A stretch of 13,652 nt of DNA from Pelagophyceae sp. CCMP2097 (lineage: Eukaryota; Sar; Pelagophyceae). The notes under the pieces were generated by a model that did not search any database, was not told the origin of the DNA, and saw only the letters and a list, made by a program, of their open reading frames with translations. Shown piece after piece: positions 7,434 to 13,652 of the stretch. A program made the position numbers and the translations under genes. Each line of letters starts with the position of its first letter. Position 1 is the stretch's first letter. Where the stretch lies: NCBI GenBank assembly GCA_026770575.1, contig MU657345.1, positions 87,557 through 101,208 on the forward strand. The letters are read 5' to 3'.

Positions 7434-7703
7434 GGGCCTTCCGGCCGAGGAGCGCGACTCCGTTTAGTGACGTAGGCCCCTCCCACCCCAAGCCCCACCC
7501 AGGGTGGATTATTAAAGTTCCACTACTGACCCGTCGAACGAAACATTTGCCTGCACTTCCCTCTCCTCTTTGCCGAATAGTTTCCGGAACAGGCCACCTC
7601 GGGCCCGCCGTCGCTCCTCGCGCTGCGGGCGGAATCGGTCTTGTCACGCGCGGTTGCGACCCTCACTGATGGGCCTGCAAAAGGGTTTTGGAGATGTTTA
7701 TCG

Positions 7704-7900
7704 TATAGGAAGCCCCTCCCCGTATTGGATTCTGCTCCCTATCGGATTCGGAATGGCCAATGAGAGGGCTTGAAAATGCAATTTGTTCAGAAAAGCATTT
7801 TTGCGCCAATCCAAGAGCTTCAAAAGTGTGAAAAAGTTCAGAAGAAGGTTGGAATCCAATAGGGAATCATGAATCCAAGAGGGGGAAGGACTTCCTACAC
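7704..7900. repeat. imperfect foldback of about 195 bp
   Basis: The arms run about 7704-7750 and 7851-7898. On the plus strand the left arm reads TATAGGAAGCCCCTCCCC, then TTGGATTC and TCCCTATCGGATTC. The reverse complement of the right arm reads TGTAGGAAGTCCTTCCCC, then TTGGATTC and TCCCTATTGGATTC. About 100 bp separates the arms. The right arm abuts the TA that borders the next element. Confidence 0.75.
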
Positions 7901-8291
7901 TAGACAGGTTCACTTTTTCTGAACTGTTCTTAACTTGTTCAGAAAACGAAAATACTCTGTTCTGAACTGTTCTGATCTTGTTTAAAAGGCCGGTTTCTGA
8001 ACTCAAAAGTTCGGAACTTGTTCAGAACAGTTCTGAACTGAGAAAGCCCGAAAATATGGCTGTCTCAATTGTGGTTCGGAATGCCGCCGGCGGGGTTCGA
8101 ACCCGCGCACCTAGTTCCGGTGGGTCGCGACCGCAATCGCCAAAATAAAGTTGATAAAATTTCACCTTTTCCGGGGACTGAACGGGTCTTTACGCACGCG
8201 ACCGTCTTAATTTCGTTCTTCAGCGAGGCCCTCGCCTTAACTCATAGTTCCGAACTAGTTCTGAACAGTTCAGAAAAGGTGGGCCTGTCTA
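7901..8291. mobile_element. MITE-like element with 39-bp imperfect TIRs
   Basis: Positions 7901-7939 and the reverse complement of 8253-8291 match at 33 of 39 bases (TAGACAGG, then CTTTTTCTGAACTGTTC against CCTTTTCTGAACTGTTC). If the first TA is the target duplication, the element proper starts GACAGG and is flanked by TA on both sides, as for Tc1/mariner-type MITEs. It is 391 bp including both TA and has no coding capacity. The interior carries many GTTCAGAA/TTCTGAAC octamers and a tRNA-like T arm. Confidence 0.6.
8082..8106 (-). other. tRNA-like 3' end (T arm plus acceptor strand), fragment
   Basis: The minus strand reads GCGGGTTCGAACCCCGC, a perfect 5-bp T stem with TTCGAAC loop and a Pol III B-box core, followed by CGGCGGCA, like an acceptor 3' strand with discriminator A. 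No matching 5' acceptor or proper anticodon arm is found upstream. A loose A-box-like TGGCGATTGCGG lies near 8137-8148. I read it as a tRNA-derived fragment within the MITE-like element, not a functional tRNA. Confidence 0.35.
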
Positions 8292-8650
8292 CTGAAACCT
8301 TATCGACCAAGAGCGCGAGGGGAGAGCCGGCAAGACTGCTCGAGGAGGTCGGTTTCAACGCGCGCTCGATTCTCGACGCATGCACGCGCCGAGAAACGGT
8401 TTCACGAAATTACAGAAAGAGAGACAGGGGCTCTTGCGCAGCTTCGCTTGGCGCGTGGCGTGGCTATCCCCGATGGCCCGCTAAACACGGAGAATTGAAC
8501 CAGTGAGAATGACCTACCTGCCTAACCGATTCTCTCTCCCTCATTCATTCACCGTGACGCGGTAGTCAGCGATAGTTTGAGGAAAAGGTCCGGCCCGGCA
8601 AGACATCAGCGGCGAGGTTTGGGCCGAGGGCGAGTCTATGAGCAAGCGAA
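8292..8650. other. intergenic, no gene seen
   Basis: No credible coding frame, RNA gene or strong repeat is visible. The open frame 8069-8506 crosses the TIR and tRNA-like sequence and has no protein character. Confidence 0.5.
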
Positions 8651-9231
8651 CTACGCCTCGTCGGTTAAAGTGGCTATTAGAGCCCACGACTGCTGCTGTC
8701 CACCAAGTGGAGAAAGTCCGCGCCAACGGACCGCAAAGCCCAACGGGAAGAAGGAACGCAGTGATCCGTTGGCTGTTGCGGCCCGTTGACGAAGAAGTGG
8801 ATTGTGGGCTTGAGGGAGGAACATCGCTGGAGAGCCGCCCCCAACACGCAGGCACGTTCCCAAGCCCACCACTCTCCACTCGGTGGCAGTAGCCGCTTCC
8901 CGGACCCGGACTTCCCACGCCCCTATGAAGTCCGCGGGCAGCTGCGCGAAGACTGGATCGAAGCCGCGCAGGTGGAGCAGGCGCGTCGCTTCGACGTCGT
9001 CCCCGTGCGAGAGCCAATCGGTAATCGTATTGTCCACGCCCGCGATGTGCTCGAGGCGGAGGCGGATGTCAAAGTCGCGCTGCACCGCGAGGAAAGCGTC
9101 GTACGCGACGAACATGGTCTTGCTCGTAGCGCGCCCCGTGTTGACGACGTTGCACGAGGAGAGGCTGTCGCTTCGGCCGACGAAGCTGCGCGGCGCCGCG
9201 GCATCGAAGTGTCCCACTCTGCGCATGCACC
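8651..9231 (-). pseudogene. retroelement RNase H domain fragment
   Basis: The minus-strand frame reads FVGRSDSLSSCNVVNTGRAT, then RLRLEHIAGVDNTITDWLSHG. This matches the end of a retroelement RNase H: the S-D acidic residue, the HIxGxxN segment, and the final D-x-L-S-R/H seen in DIRS-, Ngaro- and Gypsy-like RT/RNase H. Downstream, QLPADFIGAWEVRVREAA continues the usual connector. The reverse transcriptase that should precede it is missing: in the 5' direction the coding signal ends at about 9225-9231, against hairpin repeat copy 3. The frame's own Met lies in repeat sequence. The frame stays open to a stop at 8651, but homology beyond about 8830 is doubtful. No integrase or tyrosine recombinase is visible. 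It is a 5'-truncated relic. Confidence 0.75.
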
Positions 9232-9236
9232 TCCCA

Positions 9237-9649
9237 GGCTCCCGTAGAGTAAAGGTCAATTTAAGAACCTGGTCAATTTAAGAACCGACGAAAAAAACAA
9301 CAAAAGACGTTCAATATCTCAATAAGGTATTTATGAGACCCAATTAAAACCCATTAAATCCCTAATTGGGATGTTATCCGGCTCCAGGACCCCGGTTCTT
9401 AATCTGACCGGCGTTTTTTTAAGAACCGATGGTCGGTCCGGACTCTGCCTATGCTAAATTTCTCAACAGAGGCCCTCCGCAGACGCCATGATTTGGGGTT
9501 GGGTGAAGGGGACCCAGGCGCGTCCCCTGGCAGCGTCAAAACCGCAAACAACGGCGTCGCCGGGCCGCTGATTCTTTTTTCGCTCAGCCGGTTCTTAAAT
9601 TGACCTTTACTCTAGGGAGCCGATGGTAGAACGGTGTGATCAATAAAAT
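9237..9649 (-). repeat. dispersed hairpin repeat copy 3, split by a MITE
   Basis: The left half GGCTCCCG is at 9237-9244 and the right half GGGAGCC at 9615-9621, with AGAACGGTGTGATC following at 9628-9641. Removing 9247-9612 and one TA restores exactly the GGCTCCCGTAGGGAGCC of copy 1. The neighbourhood (CCAG before, CGATGG after) also matches copies 1 and 2. Confidence 0.9.
9247..9612. mobile_element. 366-bp MITE with perfect 23-bp TIRs and TA target duplication
   Basis: The left TIR 9247-9269 (GAGTAAAGGTCAATTTAAG plus AACC) and the right TIR 9590-9612 are exact reverse complements. TA at 9245-9246 and TA at 9613-9614 flank them. Tc1/mariner-superfamily elements duplicate TA, so this is a non-autonomous member. 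The interior has no ORF. The subterminal motif GGTCAATTTAAGAACC is repeated at 9271-9286, and an inverted variant GGTTCTTAATCTGACC lies at 9394-9409, hinting at a nested or composite structure. An 8-bp stem CCCAATTA/TAATTGGG occurs around 9339-9370. Confidence 0.92.
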
Positions 9650-9678
9650 TGGAGCCCATAACCTGGACGATACTGGGT
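9650..9678. repeat. half copy of the 6118-6215 foldback arm
   Basis: TTGGAGCCCATAACCTGG, followed by ACGATACTGG, aligns with the foldback arm TTGGAACCCACAACCGG, followed by TACATCATGG. A shorter match is at 10213-10228. This links three sites of one dispersed family. Confidence 0.55.
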
Positions 9679-9700
9679 CTTGGGGATAAGATGACACTTT

Positions 9701-9762
9701 TGCCAAGAATGGCCAACTTTGGGTAAAACTTTGCCAAGAATGGCCGACTTTGGGTGAAACTT
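9701..9762. repeat. 31-bp tandem duplication
   Basis: TGCCAAGAATGGCC followed by ACTTTGGGT and AAACTT is repeated at 9701-9731 and 9732-9762 with two differences. No coding role is apparent. Confidence 0.85.
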
Positions 9763-9957
9763 TGGTCATTCTCGAAAAAATCACCACAACCGCTCTGATA
9801 CTAAATCGCGTTTTCTCGATACCCCTCCTCGCCAATAAGGTTCCATTTCTATCTTCCCTGGAACTTTCTAAAAGGACCGTGTGTGTTTATTCAAATTTAA
9901 TAGAGTCCGGACATGGGAGTCGAATTAAATCTCAGGAACATGAAGCTGATCTAAAAT

Positions 9958-10040
9958 CGGCCAAGCGTCAAACCCGCAAATAACGGTGGGGTCCGGCGTC
10001 CATTTTTCTGCTTCGACGGTTCTTAAATTGGCTGTTACTC
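9958..10040. mobile_element. decayed right end of a second copy of the MITE family
   Basis: CAAGCGTCAAACCCGCAAAT through GGTTCTTAAATTGGCTGTTA to CTC parallels 9526-9612 (AGCGTCAAAACCGCAAACAA to GGTTCTTAAATTGACCTTTA and CTC) and is likewise followed by TA. No matching left TIR is visible between 9615 and 9958, so this is a truncated or diverged relic. Confidence 0.65.
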
Positions 10041-10042
10041 TA

Positions 10043-10330
10043 AGTTAACAATTTAAAAAAATGCGTTGGTATTAAAATCGATAAACCACTAAAATCGCTA
10101 AAATAACGAAAAAACACAGCCTGAATGATTAAGTAAAAAAGGCGGTATTATTTCGCCTGCCTTAAAGATAATCGAGAGGAAATGTCTTCAAATGGGGGTC
10201 AAATCGCGGTGTTGGAGCCCATAAACCCACATGTTCAAGATAATACCCCCTCCAGACCGCCTTCGTCTTAAGATAATCCCATTTTCTTCCTCACACATTC
10301 ACTCACCCTCTTCTCTAGGAACGACACAGG
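10043..10330. other. AT-rich intergenic stretch, no gene seen
   Basis: It is low in GC compared with the genes, with A and T runs, TCGATAAACCACTAAAATCG-like repetition near 10077-10103 and the short foldback-arm match at 10213. No ORF or RNA gene is supported. Confidence 0.5.
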
Positions 10331-10611
10331 GATTTGGGGCAAAATTCGTCGTGGAGTGGCGCGCGGGCGTGGTACTGGGGCGTTGGCCTCGCGCTGGCCC
10401 GGCTCGTGGCGCGTTGCGAAGTTACGTCGACGCCGCCGAGGCGCTTTCCCTGCTTGTGCGAGGTCAAATAACGTCCATTGAGCGCGCGCGACGCGGCCGT
10501 GCGTCCCACGCCGGCGGCCGCGGGGCCCAGTTTTTCGCTGGCGGGCCCTCGGCTCCACCCCGCGCGACCCCCCCAAAAGCGCTCGCCCCCCCCGCCGGTG
10601 CCCTCCTCTGA
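10231..10611 (+). CDS. possible hypothetical protein, weak
   Basis: The frame is open for 126 codons. From about 10340 the third positions become GC-rich (for example FVVEWRAGVVLGRW and SYVDAAEALSLLVRGQ), whereas the first third is AT-rich and unlike coding sequence. The C-terminus is Pro/Ala-rich. The opposite strand is also open (10268-10576, 10315-10722). No family is recognised. If real, the true start or a splice acceptor probably lies near 10340. Confidence 0.2.
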   Translation: MFKIIPPPDRLRLKIIPFSSSHIHSPSSLGTTQGFGAKFVVEWRAGVVLGRWPRAGPARGALRSYVDAAEALSLLVRGQITSIERARRGRASHAGGRGAQFFAGGPSAPPRATPPKALAPPAGALL

Positions 10612-11226
10612 CCTTTCTAACAGAGCCGTGGGCTCACAGCCCACTTGATGTACGTTACGTCCCTGTGTTGTTTCTAGAGAAGTATACACTCGCCAGGATT
10701 TGGACTCAGACTTTGCTTCCAATATGTTGCTTCTCGCTTTTTTAAACTCGAGCTTGCGAGTGAGTTTTCATTGAAAAGTTGCGTCAAACGAGGGACCCTC
10801 CGCCGTCGCGTCCCACTGCGGCTCCCTAGGGACGGTGGAGACCGTCGATAAGTGTTTGGCTGCAGTAAATTCCCAAAACGACGCGCGATGGGAAGCGATG
10901 GGAAATCCACAAAGAGGGCGGGGTTCGATCGACGACGTAGTCCACAGTGAGGGCGGGGTTCGATTCAACGCACAAACGACGGCGCATCTTGACTCAGAAC
11001 AGTCCACGCACGATTCCACACGCCAAAATAGTATCTCTTTTCTGAAAATGGGAGTGGGGTCCAGTATCTGTAGACCCGCTTTTCAAAATCACGATTCTCG
11101 AATTGAGGCAAACTGTTTGATGGAGTCGACGCGTCTCGACGCGAGCTTTCACGATCCGTCAATTTTGGCTCCGCGGGCGGGGTCCGCGCTGAGATACTCG
11201 CGCCCAAAGTTTAACGGAATGTCGTT
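10612..11226. other. intergenic, short repeats only
   Basis: A 7-bp hairpin GTGGGCTCACAGCCCAC lies near 10628-10644. GAGGGCGGGGTTCGAT occurs twice, at 10914-10929 and 10949-10964. GGCTCCCTAGGGA near 10820 resembles the centre of the hairpin repeat but lacks its arms. No credible gene is seen. Confidence 0.5.
11051..11070. repeat. 20-bp dispersed repeat, first copy
   Basis: GGAGTGGGGTCCAGTATCTG recurs with one change at 11783-11802. The function is unknown. Confidence 0.6.
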
Positions 11227-11667
11227 TTAAATTTTGGCAATTTGACTTTGGAACATGCGTGCAGTACTTAAGATTTGATATGAACCTCCCGAGGCGCGAT
11301 TATCGAGCACAGCGAGCCAAGTTTCGCCCAAACGAACGCGCAAACTTGAAAGTGGGGCTGCCGAGCCTATGCCGACGGCCTTCCCCGAGCCGCCAGGCGA
11401 GGTTCGGCGGCTGCGCGCGCACGCATGATACCTCCCGAGCATGGGCCCGGCTTCATATTGGGGCAGTTCGACCGCATCGGGGAGTTGGAGCGGTTCAGGC
11501 GAGACCATTTTCGGACACACCGAAAACAGCCCGCGCGCCTCTAGGGGAAAGGAGGCTCGCGGTTCCGGGGTATAGGCGCCGTGGCGCGTCCATCGCGACA
11601 CTCCTGACCCCAGGGGGACGTCGGTGCGCGGCGGGGCGGTGCCTCCCAGGTCGTAGTTTGAGAGGCA
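11227..11667. other. region with competing open frames, no firm gene
   Basis: The minus frame 11227-11601 (VSPEPLQLPDAVELPQYEAG) and two plus frames, one reading GPGFILGQFDRIGELERF from about 11440 to a stop at 11543, all look partly protein-like. None shows a known motif, and the frames exclude each other. It may hold an exon or a decayed gene; strand cannot be decided from the sequence. Confidence 0.25.
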
Positions 11668-11705
11668 AATCGTAGTTCTATCCGGTAATCGTAGTTCTAT
11701 CCGGT
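11668..11705. repeat. 19-bp perfect tandem duplication
   Basis: AATCGTAGTTCTATCCGGT occurs at 11668-11686 and 11687-11705. A partial third TCGTAGTT lies at 11651. Confidence 0.9.
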
Positions 11706-11782
11706 AAGGCTTTTTACATGAGCGACCTAGAATTTATTCAGCGATTTCGGCTCGCTGCGCTCGAAAAGCGCTTCTAGTATCT

Positions 11783-11802
11783 GGAGTGGGGTCCAATATC
11801 TG
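11783..11802. repeat. 20-bp dispersed repeat, second copy, abutting a stop codon
   Basis: GGAGTGGGGTCCAATATCTG ends at 11802, the base next to the minus-strand TAG (11805-11803) of the membrane-protein gene. It therefore begins that gene's 3' UTR. It matches 11051-11070 at 19 of 20 bases. Confidence 0.6.
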
Positions 11803-12892
11803 CTAGTCGCGGGCGTGAAGCTCGAGGCCGTGTTCGTCATGGGAGGGGACTGTCCGGTAGCGGACATCCACTTCTTCGCGCCGCCAAGCGCGGAGCGCGA
11901 GGCAGCGCCGCGCGATGACCAAGGCGACGGAGCAACCCGTGACCAGCGTCGCGAAGAGCTGCCAGGGCCAGCGCGACTCGGAGAGCGTTTCCTGGAGCGG
12001 CGCGTCCAAAGCCTCACAAGTGCGCCCTCCAAAGCCGCGTGCGCAGGCGCAGGCGGCGCCATCGGCGCGGAGGACGCAGTTTCCGCGACTGGAGCAGACT
12101 TTGGGCGCGCCGCCCGGGTCGAGGCACTGCGCCGGGCATGCAAACACGGACGGAAAGGCCACTTCGTACCCCCCGTCCGCGGCCCTGCTGACGGCGAGCG
12201 GCCCGAAGGCGGCGGCGCCCGCGTCGCAGCGCAGCGCAAGCGATAGGGCCCCGCGGCCGCCGCCGAACGATAGACGAACGCCCTTTGCCGCGTTTTCGGC
12301 GTCGAGCAGCGACAGAGTTGTGGCCTCGGCCTGCGTCACGCTCGCCGCGAGGCGCGCGCACCGCTCGCCGCCGTGGACCGCGTACGCGGCGGCCGGCGCC
12401 GTCGAATCGCGCCGCGCGGCCGCTGTGGCGTTGCGCCGCGCGGGCTCGACGCACGCCGCGGGTTCGGCGGCGTTGGCGCAGACGTTGAAGACGATAGTCG
12501 TGTCGCCGATTGCGGCCTCGTAGTCGGCCGTGGCTAGACGCAGCGGGGAGAGGTCGTACGCCACGCCTGCATCACGTACGTCACACCTGCATCACTCTTG
12601 GACGGCGCCTCGGCCCTGCCTCCATCACCAGTCTTGGACGGCGCCCTCCGCTTCGTCCCTGCCTCTTTCAAGCCTCCGCACCTTGCATTTCGAGGGTGCA
12701 CGTGGGCGCGGCGGCCGCGGCGTTTTCGCACTCGTCCCAGTCGTGCGGCTTGGTAGTCGAGATACACCGCCCCGAGCTGCCGCAGTAGAACCAGCCCTCG
12801 GAGGAACAGCAACCGTGTGCGTCGCGGACGCACGAACTGCGCCAGGCCGCAGCCGAGGCCAGCCAGGCGACGCGCAGAAGTCGAAGGCGCAT
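11803..12892 (-). CDS. type I membrane protein with MRH-like lumenal domain, EGF-like module and one TM
   Basis: Exon 1 (12892-12682) starts MRLRLLRVAWLASAAAW, a signal peptide, followed by a Cys-rich segment (DAHGCCSSEGWFYCGSSGRC). Exon 2 (12566-11803) opens GVAYDLSPLRL and FNVCAN. The C...YDLSPL...NVC pattern is that of mannose-6-phosphate-receptor homology (MRH/Atg27-like) domains of the secretory and endosomal pathway. Residues about 213-256 form an EGF-like unit (CSSRGNCVLRADGAACACARGFGGRTC). A transmembrane helix follows at about 272-289 (WQLFATLVTGCSVALVIA), then a basic-to-acidic tail of 35 residues. Spliced length is 324 residues. The role, probably sorting or glycoprotein binding in the endomembrane system, is inferred; the sugar-contacting residues cannot be confirmed by eye. 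The MRH-plus-EGF order is uncommon. The gene diverges from the BTB gene. Confidence 0.78.
12567..12681 (-). other. 115-nt intron built from tandem duplications
   Basis: The donor is CAAG/GTGCGG (GT at 12681-12680) and the acceptor GATGCAG/GCGTGG (AG at 12568-12567). Splicing in phase 1 gives LEMQGVAYDLSPL, joining the Cys-rich exon to the YDLSPL exon in frame. The acceptor lies in a 20-bp tandem duplication (12555-12574 and 12575-12594, 18 of 20 identical). CTTGGACGGCGCC occurs at 12597-12609 and 12633-12645, each followed by a CCCTGCCTC. Confidence 0.75.
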
Positions 12893-12940
12893 CTTTTCAC
12901 TGTTTCAGATGATCTCGCTTGTTCAAGGCCCTCGGAGACG
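12893..12940. promoter_or_regulatory. 48-bp divergent intergenic gap, shared promoter
   Basis: Only 48 bp separates the two start codons, on opposite strands, so both 5' UTRs and the promoter elements must overlap here or extend into the genes. There is no TATA box. The core TTTTCACTGTTTCAGATG looks like a splice acceptor on the plus strand but leads into a frame with no protein character. Confidence 0.5.
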
Positions 12941-13652
12941 ATGGCGGCCCCCGCGACAACTTTCACCGCCGCGCTCGGCGCCCTCGCGACTGTCCAGCGC
13001 ACCCACGCGACGCACGCCTCGGCGCTCGGCGCCCTCGAACGGGCCTTTGACGCCGAGATGGTCCGAACCGGCGTATTTCATCAGTGAAACCGAAGACGGG
13101 GCGACTCCTACCGGGCTTTCCCAACGTGCAACCCGAAGTGCACATCACCTCTGAGCTCGAGAGCCCGAGCTCGGCCGTATGCTTTTTCGACATGAATCCA
13201 TAACAGGCCATGCTCGCAAAGGACCGGCAGGCGCTCCAAGACGACCGCGCGGCCATGATCCGACAAGTGGACGAGAAGCTCGCGCGCGGAGAAGCCACGC
13301 TCGAGGGGAAGCGCGCGGCTGTCGAGCGCGACCGTGCCGAGTTGGACGACGAGAAGGCGCGCATGCGGGCAGCGGCGCCGCCGCCCAACGACCTGGTCAA
13401 GCTCAACGTCGGCGGCGCGCCGTTCAAGACGTCGCGCGCCGTGCTTACAAAGGTCGAGGACTCGATGCTCGGGCGCATGTTCGGGCGCTGCGACGCGATG
13501 CTGCAATCCGACCCCGATGACGGGTCGATCTTCATCGACCGCGACGGCGAGCGGTTCCGACTGATCCTCGACTTCCTCCGCGACCTCGACGACTCGCACA
13601 CGCAGAGGACGATCCGCGCATTAGCCGAGGGTGCGCAAGAATCCATGATGAA
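12941..13652 (+). CDS. coiled-coil BTB/POZ (T1/KCTD-type) protein, runs off right edge
   Basis: Exon 1 (12941-13060) encodes 40 residues, beginning MAAPATTFTAALGALATV and ending LERAFDAEM. After a predicted 146-nt intron, exon 2 (13207 on) gives AMLAKDRQALQDDRAAM and a long charged coiled coil to about residue 95. From about residue 101 follows DLVKLNVGGAPFKTSRAVL, a SMLGRMF segment, GSIFIDRDGERFRLILDFLR. That is the potassium-channel tetramerisation (T1) BTB fold as in KCTD proteins, which oligomerise and often serve as adaptors for cullin-3 ligases. The frame is open to the window end, so the C-terminus is missing. The partner is unknown, and no channel helices are visible in this part. The open plus frame reaching back to 12530 is a shadow of the neighbouring gene. 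Confidence 0.82.
13061..13206 (+). other. predicted intron of the BTB gene
   Basis: GT at 13061 and CAG ending at 13206 join two frames in phase 0 (FDAEM/AMLAKDRQ). Without removal, the exon 1 frame stops at 13087. The interior holds GAGCTCG/CGAGCTC, a 7-bp stem with 6-nt loop, near 13152-13171. Confidence 0.65.

Noticed and set aside
7901..8040. Heat-shock-element array
   Set aside because: TTC and GAA units are spaced 1 or 3 nt apart rather than the regular 2-nt spacing of nGAAn pentamers.
8069..8506. ORF beginning MWFGMPPAGFEPAH
   Set aside because: The peptide is the familiar false translation of a tRNA T arm and runs through TIR sequence.
8488..8530. A second tRNA-like piece on the minus strand (GGTTCAATTC)
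   Set aside because: The flanking bases do not pair as a T stem, and no cloverleaf can be drawn.
10914..10964. Pol III B boxes or tRNA genes in the GGGGTTCGAT repeats
   Set aside because: There is no T stem pairing and no A box; a short direct repeat explains them.
12530..13087. 185-codon plus frame spanning the divergent gap
   Set aside because: Its first two thirds are antisense to the membrane protein's exon 1 and intron. Only the part from 12941 is kept as BTB exon 1.

Overview
The window reads as nuclear DNA of a eukaryotic microbe with a GC-rich genome. The best genes have eukaryotic architectures: an octotricopeptide/RAP organellar RNA-binding protein, a mannose-6-phosphate-receptor-like membrane protein, a BTB/T1 protein, a CAMK-type kinase remnant and a METTL-type methyltransferase. 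Three of them need short GT-AG introns to read through. There are no bacterial operons, Shine-Dalgarno sites, rRNA genes or CRISPR arrays. An alga of the stramenopile or pelagophyte type would fit (many W-A-F repeats plus RAP, GC-rich third positions, short introns), but this is an inference from style, not from a match.

Layout. 1-109 (-) is the 5' end of an unknown gene running off the left edge. 202-645 is a weak ORF. 775-3321 (-) is the clearest gene, an 848-aa OPR-RAP protein. 3335-4639 is a repeat-rich block bracketed by inverted copies of a hairpin repeat and holding a perfect 23-bp-arm foldback. 4690-5307 is a 36-bp minisatellite joined in frame to the C-terminal half of a CAMK kinase that is broken by one TAG. 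5308-6117 looks empty. 6118-6215 is a second long foldback, just ahead of a methyltransferase gene (6258-7125) with one predicted intron.

From 7200 to 11780 the window is mainly a repeat island. It holds a possible gene remnant, a foldback (7704-7900), an abutting TIR-bounded element (7901-8291) filled with GTTCAGAA/TTCTGAAC motifs and a tRNA-like arm, a truncated retroelement RNase H ORF (about 8651-9231, -), and a 366-bp MITE-like element (9247-9612). The MITE has perfect 23-bp TIRs and a TA duplication and splits a copy of the hairpin repeat. A decayed relative ends at 10040. Several short tandem and dispersed repeats follow.

At the right end, two genes diverge from a 48-bp gap: the MRH/EGF/TM membrane protein (11803-12892, -) and a coiled-coil BTB/T1 protein (12941 to the window end, +). 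The genes do not form an obvious pathway. The coherent story is of nested mobile elements: hairpin repeats, a TA-targeting MITE family and foldbacks inserted among compact genes. I found no convincing new multi-gene system.
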